Source of the DNA: Actinomycetes bacterium
GTDB lineage: Bacteria > Actinomycetota > Coriobacteriia > Coriobacteriales > Eggerthellaceae
Reading direction: 5' to 3'
Assembly (NCBI GenBank): GCA_023394615.1
Contig: JAEXAI010000003.1
Coordinates: 1-14,665, forward strand
Length of the DNA stretch: 14,665 nucleotides
Part shown: positions 8,044 to 14,500 of the stretch, piece by piece
Numbering within the stretch: the stretch's first letter is position 1
Layout: each line of letters starts with the position of its first letter
Notes under the pieces: model-generated
What the model was told of the DNA's origin: nothing
Database searches by the model: none
Seen by the model: only the letters and a program-made list of their open reading frames with translations
Position numbers and translations under genes: made by a program

Positions 8044-9738
8044 ATGAAGCAGAAAACAAAGGAGACCATCAAAGCCATTGCTACCGATGAAAACGTGCGC
8101 AACGCAGTGGTGGCAAAGGCATTCAACACTACAGGTGCCTTTATGGGCGATGAAAAAATGCGTGCTGTCATCATCAACCAAGCAGTTGCGGCTGGTGTGA
8201 AAGCAGCGGGCGCAGGTGTGGCTGCTGCTGGCGCGAAGGCTGTGGCGCTTTCCACACCGCTTGGCCAGGCGGCCATCAAGCAGGCATGCACGCGCAAGCT
8301 GCGCGATAACCCGCACGACCAGTGGGTCGATTTCAAGTACTGGTTGAAGCTTTGGGGAGCCTCCCTTGCTATGACCAGCGGAAAGCCGCTAGAAATGGGG
8401 GATGCCATGTTGCGCTACCCCTGGATTATTGACATGTTGAAGACTAGTCACATGCGCAAGGTCATGACCGAAGGTCGCAGCGGGTATTCCATTGAAGCTA
8501 TCAGCAGGGTGCTGGTGGAGGAAACTGAGTCGACGGTGCAAATGCTGCGAAACATCGTGCTTGATTCAGAAGACACCGTGATCATGCACGTGATGATTCC
8601 CAGCGAGATTCTACAGGCCATGCATCTGAAGAACTTCACAATGGAAACGGCTGCTGACATCATCGGCATGGTAGACCAGCATGCGGTGGAAAAGTACCTA
8701 GACGCCATGTACGCAGAGGGCATTCCCGATAACACCTGCTCGTATTCCACTATCACGCCGGGTATTTGGAAGGCAGGAGATATGCCCCGCAAGGCGGCGT
8801 GCATCGTCACCACTAATCTGCCATGCGAGGCGCATGCTGAGGGCTATTCCATGATGGTGAAGGACTCGGGGCTGCCCGCCTATTGGCTCGATGTGCCTTA
8901 CAACTTCAAAGAGGGCGAAGGCGGACTGGATACCTACGTGGCGGATTTGAAGGGGCTCATCGAGTTTTTGACTGAACAGACCGGACATGTAATGGACTGG
9001 GATGAGTTGAAAGCGGCGTGCGAGCGCCACAATGCGTTAATAGGGATGGAGATGGAGCGTTGGGATTTGAACCGCGCTGAAAAGCCGCCGATGACCGGCG
9101 ACCTTCTGTGGCAGGCCCACGCTCAAGGCCTATCGCTGGATGCGTCGACGGAAAAGGACATCAAGCTCTTCGAATCGCTGCGCGTGATGGGACTGCAGAA
9201 TTATTACAGCAAGACGCCTGCTATCAAAAACCAGCGCTTCCGCGTTATCCAATGGTCCACTCCTGCATTCATGTACGCAGGTCTCTATACCTGGTTGGAA
9301 CAGTGTTGGGGCATCACCATCATGAACGACATGGAAACGTTTGGCGACTTGCATCCGATAGACACCTCGTCGCATGACAGTATGCTCGAAGGTTTGGCCA
9401 CGTATTGGTGCGACGCTTCCATGGCACGTCATATGCGCGGAAAAGCGGAAAACTGGATTGAGGGCCTAGAGCAGATGACCGAGATGTACCAGCCTGATTT
9501 CGTGATGAACTACAACCACATGAACTGCCGCGGGTATCTGAGCTTAGCGGGATTCTTCAAAGACTGGTCGCAGGAAAATGACATGCCCGTCTGCAATGTG
9601 GATTACAACTTCTTCGATCCTCGCGTGGTATCTCGTCAGGGTATTCGCGACCAGATTAACCGTTTCATGCAAGACGTGATGCATGCAGAACCGTTGGATT
9701 CAAGCTTGCTTTCCTTCGACGATTCCGAGGCGTGGTAG
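8044..9738 (+). CDS. 2-hydroxyacyl-CoA dehydratase/benzoyl-CoA reductase-like subunit, large, with N-terminal extension
   Basis: Partner of the preceding subunit and member of the same superfamily, 564 residues, against roughly 370-480 for typical family members. The conserved portion begins near residue 150. It has likely ligands Cys232 (DNTCSYSTI), Cys261 (TTNLPCEAHAEG) and Cys495 (YNHMNCRGYL), and the D-x-E-x-F-x-D-like segment IMNDMETFGD (about 426-435). The first 145 residues are extra. They comprise a charged helix, an Ala/Gly-rich stretch at about 47-78 lacking charged residues except lysines, and a Trp-rich patch (KYWLKLWGASLAM, 98-110). The extension could serve membrane association or contact with the small membrane proteins downstream; this is inference. 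It is separated by 3 bp from the small subunit, consistent with stoichiometric expression. Confidence 0.86.
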   Translation: MKQKTKETIKAIATDENVRNAVVAKAFNTTGAFMGDEKMRAVIINQAVAAGVKAAGAGVAAAGAKAVALSTPLGQAAIKQACTRKLRDNPHDQWVDFKYWLKLWGASLAMTSGKPLEMGDAMLRYPWIIDMLKTSHMRKVMTEGRSGYSIEAISRVLVEETESTVQMLRNIVLDSEDTVIMHVMIPSEILQAMHLKNFTMETAADIIGMVDQHAVEKYLDAMYAEGIPDNTCSYSTITPGIWKAGDMPRKAACIVTTNLPCEAHAEGYSMMVKDSGLPAYWLDVPYNFKEGEGGLDTYVADLKGLIEFLTEQTGHVMDWDELKAACERHNALIGMEMERWDLNRAEKPPMTGDLLWQAHAQGLSLDASTEKDIKLFESLRVMGLQNYYSKTPAIKNQRFRVIQWSTPAFMYAGLYTWLEQCWGITIMNDMETFGDLHPIDTSSHDSMLEGLATYWCDASMARHMRGKAENWIEGLEQMTEMYQPDFVMNYNHMNCRGYLSLAGFFKDWSQENDMPVCNVDYNFFDPRVVSRQGIRDQINRFMQDVMHAEPLDSSLLSFDDSEAW

Positions 9739-9767
9739 AAGACGCCTGTTGCGGCAGAAAGGAGCTG

Positions 9768-10568
9768 ATGATTGCGATGAGGTACGTGTGTGGGTGCGAT
9801 GTTGGGTCGACCTATGGGAAAGCGGTCGTGCTGGATGCCGAAGGCAACGTTGCCGGAAGTGCCATCATGCACAGCCGTATCAACCCGGAAGAGACGAGCG
9901 AACAGGTAATGGGTGCTGCGATTGCAGATGTCGAGGGGTTGTCTCACGCAGCGGAACTGGCCTATACGGTAGGCACCGGCTACGGCCGCGCGCGCATACC
10001 TGCGGCGGATATGAACATGAGCGAGATCAGCTGTCACGCCATGGGCGTCCATATCAGCGATTCCACTGTGCGCACGATTATCGATATCGGCGGACAGGAT
10101 TTGAAGGGGATATCTCTGGATGACAACGGGTCGGTGCGCAATTTTGCGATGAATGACAAGTGTGCGGCCGGCACGGGACGTTTCTTCGAGAACATGGCTC
10201 GCGTCTTCGAATGCAATCTGGAGGATTTCAGTGAGCTTTCGTTGCGTTCCACCCATCCGCTGCCTATTTCGTCGCAATGCGGCATTTTTGCAGAGACCGA
10301 GGTAATCAGCTTGTTCTCACAGAAAAAGGATCCAGCTGATATCGCAGCGGGTTTGCAGGTTTCGGTGGCCAAGCGCTGCCTGACGCTGTTGAAGAGTGCG
10401 GGCGTGCGCCAGCAGGTAACCGTGACTGGGGGCTGTGCGAAAAACCGGGGGTTGAAGCTTCGCCTAGAGGAGTTGTTGGGTTATCCGCTGGTGGAATTAG
10501 AGTTTGACCCGCAGCTGATGGGCGCTTTGGGTGCGGCTGAATATGCGCGAAGGCAGATAGGCAAATGA
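9768..10568 (+). CDS. ATP-dependent activator of 2-hydroxyacyl-CoA dehydratase-like enzyme (HgdC/BadF-BcrA type)
   Basis: Archerase-type ATPase of the BadF/BadG/BcrA/HgdC family, about 266 residues. It is expected to be a homodimer bridging one 4Fe-4S cluster and to hydrolyse ATP to inject low-potential electrons into the two preceding subunits. Phosphate loops are CGCDVGSTYGKAVVL near the N-terminus and IIDIGGQDLKGI (about 104-115). The cluster cysteines are Cys132 (NDKCAAGTGRF) and Cys171 (SSQCGIFAETEV), and VTVTGGCAKNRG (about 217-228) contacts adenine. The frame runs upstream to a GTG at 9732 overlapping the previous gene, but AAAGGAG at 9758-9764 points to ATG 9768. ATG 9777 is an alternative. 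Electron donor could be the FixX-like ferredoxin at the operon's end. Confidence 0.92.
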   Translation: MIAMRYVCGCDVGSTYGKAVVLDAEGNVAGSAIMHSRINPEETSEQVMGAAIADVEGLSHAAELAYTVGTGYGRARIPAADMNMSEISCHAMGVHISDSTVRTIIDIGGQDLKGISLDDNGSVRNFAMNDKCAAGTGRFFENMARVFECNLEDFSELSLRSTHPLPISSQCGIFAETEVISLFSQKKDPADIAAGLQVSVAKRCLTLLKSAGVRQQVTVTGGCAKNRGLKLRLEELLGYPLVELEFDPQLMGALGAAEYARRQIGK

Positions 10569-10640
10569 GCGCACTGCTGGGATTTATAAAAACTTGGTGC
10601 AGTGGCGGCGAACGATTGGAAACGATGAAGGAGGTTTTCG

Positions 10641-10823
10641 ATGAAGGAAGAATTCGGTGCTTTGATTCGCTTGGTAGGAGTCGTGTTTGCGACAGCATTG
10701 GTAGTCGAGCATTTTGATTTGGATGACAAGTTGAAGACGGCGTCTTTGCCTTTGAAATACAAGATGCAAGACATTGCCGAGGCCACGCAGAAACGCGTTG
10801 TGGCAGACATGATGATGAAGTAG
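10641..10823 (+). CDS. small single-helix membrane protein, FDLDD family member 1
   Basis: A 60-residue protein preceded by a strong AAGGAGG site, so translation is likely. Residues about 7-24 are hydrophobic with Arg10 near one end, consistent with one transmembrane helix. Then come FDLDD at 25-29, PL at 37-38, KM at 41-42 and I at 45. The next gene has the same residues at exactly the same numbered positions, so the two are tandem paralogues. The tail is amphipathic and ends in VADMMMK. I recognise no known family. Placement right after the activator suggests a membrane anchor or accessory subunit of the dehydratase-like complex. Confidence 0.78.
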   Translation: MKEEFGALIRLVGVVFATALVVEHFDLDDKLKTASLPLKYKMQDIAEATQKRVVADMMMK

Positions 10824-10836
10824 GGAGGGAGTCGTA

Positions 10837-11082
10837 ATGCAGGAACTCATGAAAAAAACGACCACGTTTATGGGTGTTGCCGGATTGGCTTTATTCGCTA
10901 TCTATTGGTTCGATTTGGATGACGCGATGATTAGGAAGTCAGAACCTTTGATGCGCAAGATGGCCGCCATAAAGAAGATGAGCGCGCAAGCAGCTGCTGC
11001 CCAGGCGAAAGCGGCTGCAGCTGCGGCAGGTACCCGATCTGCTGCGGCAGCGGGTGCCTCGTCGGCTGCACCAGCAAAGTAG
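10837..11082 (+). CDS. small single-helix membrane protein, FDLDD family member 2, with Ala-rich tail
   Basis: An 81-residue protein, 13 bp after its paralogue, with an AGGGAGGGAG ribosome site. Residues 11-24 form a hydrophobic helix, followed by FDLDD at 25-29, PL at 37-38, KM at 41-42 and I at 45, aligned gap-free with the first small protein. It adds a low-complexity tail (about 48-81) made mostly of Ala with Lys, Gly, Ser and a few Gln. This should be helical and positively charged in part, or disordered. The tail resembles in composition the Ala/Gly/Lys stretch in the N-terminal extension of the 564-residue subunit. Function unknown; a membrane-docking role is inferred from context. Confidence 0.76.
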   Translation: MQELMKKTTTFMGVAGLALFAIYWFDLDDAMIRKSEPLMRKMAAIKKMSAQAAAAQAKAAAAAAGTRSAAAAGASSAAPAK

Positions 11083-11089
11083 GTTTCAG

Positions 11090-11848
11090 ATGTTCACCGG
11101 GTACGTGCAAGAAATAGAGATGATGCTCGCAACGGACGGTTTCGAATCGGGAATTGCGCAGCATGCTTTCGATGCGGATGCCAGCTGGCCTCGCCAGACC
11201 CGTCAAATCGTGCTGGCACAGGATACGGCAGTTGAGCTGGGGGCGCCCGATATAGGTTCAGTGGCATTTATGCTTTGGAGTGAGACGCCGAATCTGGTGC
11301 ACAACGGGCGCATAAGCGTGGTCGGTCCCGAGATATCAAGCGATCGTCCCATGGTGCCCTTCGGCAAAGTGGTGCTGGTGTACGGACATGGGTTTACCGA
11401 AGAAAACGCATACTCCAGGTTCCAAGAACTCGAGCGCATCAAATACCACCTGGATCTTGCTGGATACATGCTGCATGCGGTTCCGCAGGAAAACAAGGAA
11501 TGGGCACGTGTCTCAAATGCAGCGATGGCGCAAGGGTTCAGCTTGCAGGCGATAGGAAACGAGATAATTCGCGACTATTCGCAGGTTTCGTATGTGGATG
11601 CGGTTGAAGTGGTGCTGATGGCATCCGGTGCCGAAGATGTCGAACGGTTGCGCCCGATGGGCGATAAGGTTGGTCGCACGTTGCGGGCGATGAACAAGAT
11701 GAAGGAACATTTGGAATACGACTGCGCTAATTGCGGATTTTCCGATGTGTGCAGCGAGGTGGACGGTTTGCGGCAGATGCATCGCAAGCAGTCTTTGGAA
11801 AAGGAAAACGGAAGCGGCATGGAAACGCTTCCTCAAGGAAAGGAATGA
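11090..11848 (+). CDS. stand-alone acetyl-CoA-synthase-like (CdhC/AcsB central domain) protein, truncated A-cluster region
   Basis: A 252-residue protein whose residues about 55-190 resemble the central domain of acetyl-CoA synthase. VAFMLW leads to the NGRISVVGPEIS segment, then PFGKVVLVYG, a FTEENAY...RFQELERIKYHL helix, GYMLHAVPQENKEWARVS, AMAQGFSLQAIGNEII and VDAVEVVLMASGAEDVERL. In ACS the equivalents read dGKV-VIGPDI, PLGI-V-V-G, EDFE-VLER-IH, EG-MH-GQR, WIRIS and KGF-IG. Next comes YDCANCGFSDVCSEV (Cys212, Cys215, Cys221), matching where ACS begins its A-cluster ligands (YSC-x2-C). The rest of the A-cluster domain, including the Cys-Gly-Cys nickel site, is absent. Full ACS catalysis is therefore unlikely; a 3-cysteine metal site or a protein-interaction role is possible. 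The ATG at 11090 avoids overlap with the preceding gene. Homology was judged by eye. Confidence 0.72.
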   Translation: MFTGYVQEIEMMLATDGFESGIAQHAFDADASWPRQTRQIVLAQDTAVELGAPDIGSVAFMLWSETPNLVHNGRISVVGPEISSDRPMVPFGKVVLVYGHGFTEENAYSRFQELERIKYHLDLAGYMLHAVPQENKEWARVSNAAMAQGFSLQAIGNEIIRDYSQVSYVDAVEVVLMASGAEDVERLRPMGDKVGRTLRAMNKMKEHLEYDCANCGFSDVCSEVDGLRQMHRKQSLEKENGSGMETLPQGKE

Positions 11849-11851
11849 GCG

Positions 11852-12694
11852 ATGAATTGTAGTTTTGTGAAGACCCCTGCCGAGGTCAAGCATTTCAAGG
11901 AAACGGTGTCATGGATGAACGAATGCGAGGGTCTTTTCGCCGTATGGGCAACCGATCCAGAGGCAATCAAGCGTGTGCTGCCCGAGCCCTTGACCATGGC
12001 AGCGCCCGTGGCCGTAAGCTACGTTATTAACGCCTACGACCCGAATTTCTCGACCGCCTACAAAGAAGCAGCTCTGCTGGTGCCTGCGATGTGTGGTGAC
12101 AAGGGTGGTTTGTACACGTTGTCCATGTTGCTGGAAGGTAGCGACAACGCCATCACCACCGGTCGTGAAGAACTGGGCATTCCCAAGAAAAACGCCGATC
12201 ATATCGAGTTGTTCCGCTCGGGCGATGTCATGCATGCCAGTATCACCCGCATGGGCGTGAAACTGTTCGAGGCTGATGCCGAAATCGGCGACTACAACAG
12301 CCCGATGGCGGCGCAGGTGTTCGGCGACCGCAGCGCGGGCAAGGTGCTTGACGGCCAACAGTTCTTCTACAAGTTCGATTTGGAGCAAGGCCCTAAAGCC
12401 GAGCTTGACGTGAAGAATCTGCGTCTGCTGGGCGTGCACAATCAGATGAAGTACAAGGGCTGGGAAAATGCGTCACTCAGCATGAAACTAGCGCCTGCAC
12501 CATGCGACCCGTGGTCGGAATTGGTTTGTGCGAAGCCTTTGGGAGCCGGCTGGACGAAGCTGGACATCGGCCTGATGGGAGTTCTATTCGACAAGCCCAT
12601 GGATGCGAAATCCACCGATGGTATTGTGGCGAAGCTGCTTGCTGGTCGCTACGACACGCCCGTGTTCGGCCAGCCGAATCGTATGATTGGTTAA
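11852..12694 (+). CDS. acetoacetate decarboxylase superfamily protein
   Basis: A 280-residue protein of the acetoacetate-decarboxylase fold. The hallmark GREELGIPKK (104-113) includes Lys112-Lys113; in acetoacetate decarboxylase the first lysine of this pair forms the Schiff base and the neighbour lowers its pKa. Further support comes from the N-terminal substrate-entry region (EPLTMAAPVAVSYVINAYD) and the long central beta-rich stretch. It starts 3 bp after the ACS-like gene with a purine-rich site. Members of this superfamily also catalyse aldol/dehydration chemistry, so a decarboxylase of a beta-keto acid, a hydratase or a C-C lyase are all open. It is likely to act on an intermediate of the CoA/keto-acid pathway encoded here. 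Confidence 0.85.
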   Translation: MNCSFVKTPAEVKHFKETVSWMNECEGLFAVWATDPEAIKRVLPEPLTMAAPVAVSYVINAYDPNFSTAYKEAALLVPAMCGDKGGLYTLSMLLEGSDNAITTGREELGIPKKNADHIELFRSGDVMHASITRMGVKLFEADAEIGDYNSPMAAQVFGDRSAGKVLDGQQFFYKFDLEQGPKAELDVKNLRLLGVHNQMKYKGWENASLSMKLAPAPCDPWSELVCAKPLGAGWTKLDIGLMGVLFDKPMDAKSTDGIVAKLLAGRYDTPVFGQPNRMIG

Positions 12695-12703
12695 CCGTGT
12701 ATG

Positions 12704-12729
12704 CCCCAGCGGGTGTGTGCCCGCTGGGG
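12704..12729 (+). promoter_or_regulatory. perfect 10-bp GC-rich hairpin
   Basis: The sequence ccccagcggg, a 6-nt loop tgtgtg and cccgctgggg form a perfect 10-bp stem 9 bp after the decarboxylase-like gene. No U-tract follows, so it is not a classical rho-independent terminator. It may protect the upstream mRNA end, tune read-through into fixC/fixX, or mark a processing site. Confidence 0.7.
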
Positions 12730-12734
12730 TGAAT

Positions 12735-12762
12735 GTCCCGACGAGCGCTTGACCGTCGGGAC
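12735..12762 (+). promoter_or_regulatory. second perfect 9-bp hairpin in the pre-fixC gap
   Basis: The sequence gtcccgacg, a 10-nt loop and cgtcgggac form a perfect 9-bp stem starting 5 nt after the first hairpin. It too lacks a U-tract, and lies 32 bp before the fixC start. Together the two structures fill most of the 100-bp gap, the largest in the operon. Confidence 0.65.
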
Positions 12763-12794
12763 GCGAGTCAGACTACAGAAGAAGGTGAGCCCTC

Positions 12795-14120
12795 GTGGGC
12801 GATGAAGAGAAATTTGACGCGATTGTTGTCGGCGCAGGCCCGGCGGGAATCGCGTGCGCATATACGTTGGCCAAAGAGGGCCGTGAAGTGGTTGTTGTCG
12901 AGCGCGGGGATGTACCCGGCGCCAAGAATATGACGGGCGGTCGCGTGTACACTTATGCGCTCGAGCAGGTGGAACCGGGTTTAGCTGCACGTGCACAGGA
13001 TGTGTTTGAGCGTCGGGTGACGCACGAACAGATGATGATGCTAGACGGAGATAGGGGAATGCTGCTATCGTACAGCGACCCAACTTTCGCACAGGGCGAG
13101 GGAGTGCCTCTGTCCTATACGGTCCTGCGCGCTCGCTTCGATGAATGGTTCGCCGCGCAAGCAGAAGAGGCCGGTGCCATGATGGTGTGCGGCGTTCGCG
13201 TTGATGGTCTTATCGAAAAAGACGGCCGTGTGGTTGGCGTGAGAGCTGGCGAAGATGAGATGTTCGCAGATGTGGTGGTGGCCGCTGATGGCGTGAGTTC
13301 TTTCATGGCGCAAAGCATAGGGCTTGCTTCTGAAATAGGCGCGAAGAATGTATGCGTGGGTGCCAAGGAGATTATCGAGCTTCCTGCGAAAACCATAGAA
13401 GAGCGTTTCGGATGTTCGGACGGAAACGGTGCCGCCAGGCTGATTGTGGGCGGGTGCGATGGCGTAAACGGTGGAGCCTTCATATACACGAATCGCGAGA
13501 GCGTTTCTGTGGGGTGCGTGCTGATGCCCCAAGCATTGACTGAAAAGCAGCTTTCAGTGGCCGATGCGGTTCAACGGATTAAGCTCCATCCTGCTATTGC
13601 GCCGCTTTTGGAGGGCGGCAGAACCGTTGAGTATTCGGCTCATCTGTGTCCGGAGGCGGGCATTGCCGCAGTGCCGCAACACATAGCGGCACCGGGCGTG
13701 CTGCTTGTGGGCGATGCGGCTGGGCTGGTAATAAATCAGGGCTATACCGTTCGAGGAATAGACCTAGCCATCCTTTCAGGCGTGGCTGCTGCGCGAACGG
13801 TTCTTTCGGCAAGTGCTCATGGCGCCGAAGGGGCCGATGCATCCGATGAAGCGGTGTATCGCGCTCAGCTTGACATGGTGGGCGTGACGCGGGCCATGCA
13901 AATGGCCAGGCGCTTTCCGGAAGTCGAGGACAACCCGCGTATATTCGGCGTGTATCCAGAACTGCTGTGCAATGTGTTTGACACGGTCTATCGCATCGAT
14001 CCGATGTCGGACGTGCCTTTGTATCCGAAGCTCAAAGAATGCGTGCGGGCATCCACGTCGTTTGGTGGGCTGCTGAAAGATGCGAAGCAGATTAGGTCAA
14101 CGCTCAAGCAGGGGAAGTAG
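12795..14120 (+). CDS. fixC: FixC-like FAD-dependent oxidoreductase (ETF:quinone oxidoreductase family)
   Basis: A 441-residue flavoprotein related to the FAD domain of ETF:quinone oxidoreductase. It is expected to accept electrons from ETF and pass them to menaquinone with the ferredoxin-like partner encoded next. The N-terminal dinucleotide fold shows VVGAGPAGIA (GxGxxG at 13-18) with Glu36 ending the second strand (VVVVERG), then the GAKNMTGGR segment typical of FixC. The second FAD contact is GVLLVGDAAGLVINQG near residues 300-315. It starts with GTG at 12795, 5 nt after GAAGGTGAG; no in-frame ATG lies nearby. The iron-sulfur domain of full ETF-QO is missing, as in FixC, and is supplied by the separate FixX. 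Confidence 0.92.
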   Translation: MGDEEKFDAIVVGAGPAGIACAYTLAKEGREVVVVERGDVPGAKNMTGGRVYTYALEQVEPGLAARAQDVFERRVTHEQMMMLDGDRGMLLSYSDPTFAQGEGVPLSYTVLRARFDEWFAAQAEEAGAMMVCGVRVDGLIEKDGRVVGVRAGEDEMFADVVVAADGVSSFMAQSIGLASEIGAKNVCVGAKEIIELPAKTIEERFGCSDGNGAARLIVGGCDGVNGGAFIYTNRESVSVGCVLMPQALTEKQLSVADAVQRIKLHPAIAPLLEGGRTVEYSAHLCPEAGIAAVPQHIAAPGVLLVGDAAGLVINQGYTVRGIDLAILSGVAAARTVLSASAHGAEGADASDEAVYRAQLDMVGVTRAMQMARRFPEVEDNPRIFGVYPELLCNVFDTVYRIDPMSDVPLYPKLKECVRASTSFGGLLKDAKQIRSTLKQGK

Positions 14121-14126
14121 GCTGCA

Positions 14127-14465
14127 ATGGAAAAGCAAAATGTGGAAGCGCTTCTGGCTTTCGATAAATTCAACGTAGATGAGGAAAACCATCATATCGA
14201 ACTGGATGATGACAAGTGCGCTGCTTGCAGGCTACGTCCCTGCCTGTACGTGTGCCCAGCGAAGTGTTACACCGTAGATGACGAGAACAGAGACATTCCA
14301 AGTGTCGGCAATGATGGCGGAAAATCTGCGGCCGTACATTTCGATTATGTAGGATGTTTGGAATGCGGCACGTGCCGCATCAGTTGCAGACAGATTGGCA
14401 ACGGCGCTGTTGTGAAGTGGGAGTATCCGCGTGGAACTTTCGGCGTTACCTATCGCAGGGGCTAG
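14127..14465 (+). CDS. fixX: FixX-like ferredoxin
   Basis: A 112-residue ferredoxin-like partner of FixC, starting 6 bp after it. It has nine cysteines: 31, 34, 39, 43 and 47 in KCAACRLRPCLYVCPAKCY, and 77, 80, 83 and 87 in CLECGTCRISC. Eight can ligate two 4Fe-4S clusters and one (39 or 47) is spare. The N-terminal FNVDEENHHIELDDDKC and the C-terminal VKWEYPRGTFGVTYR are typical of FixX. It is the last gene of the operon and a plausible electron donor to the HgdC-type activator or acceptor from ETF/FixC. Confidence 0.92.
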   Translation: MEKQNVEALLAFDKFNVDEENHHIELDDDKCAACRLRPCLYVCPAKCYTVDDENRDIPSVGNDGGKSAAVHFDYVGCLECGTCRISCRQIGNGAVVKWEYPRGTFGVTYRRG

Positions 14466-14500
14466 GGTATGCTCTTTACGGTGTCAAAGGCAAAGATGGT

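Noticed and set aside
9732..9767. GTG start for the activator overlapping the previous gene
   Set aside because: The added residues are not family-like, while AAAGGAG just upstream of 9768 supports the later start.
11054..11089. Earlier GTG start for the ACS-like protein inside the small-protein gene
   Set aside because: It would overlap the upstream gene by 29 bp within its Ala-rich tail, without a ribosome site. ATG 11090 fits the operon spacing better.
12704..12762. Rho-independent terminators after the decarboxylase-like gene
   Set aside because: The stems are strong, but neither is followed by a run of Ts, and fixC/fixX continue in the same direction and belong functionally to the operon.
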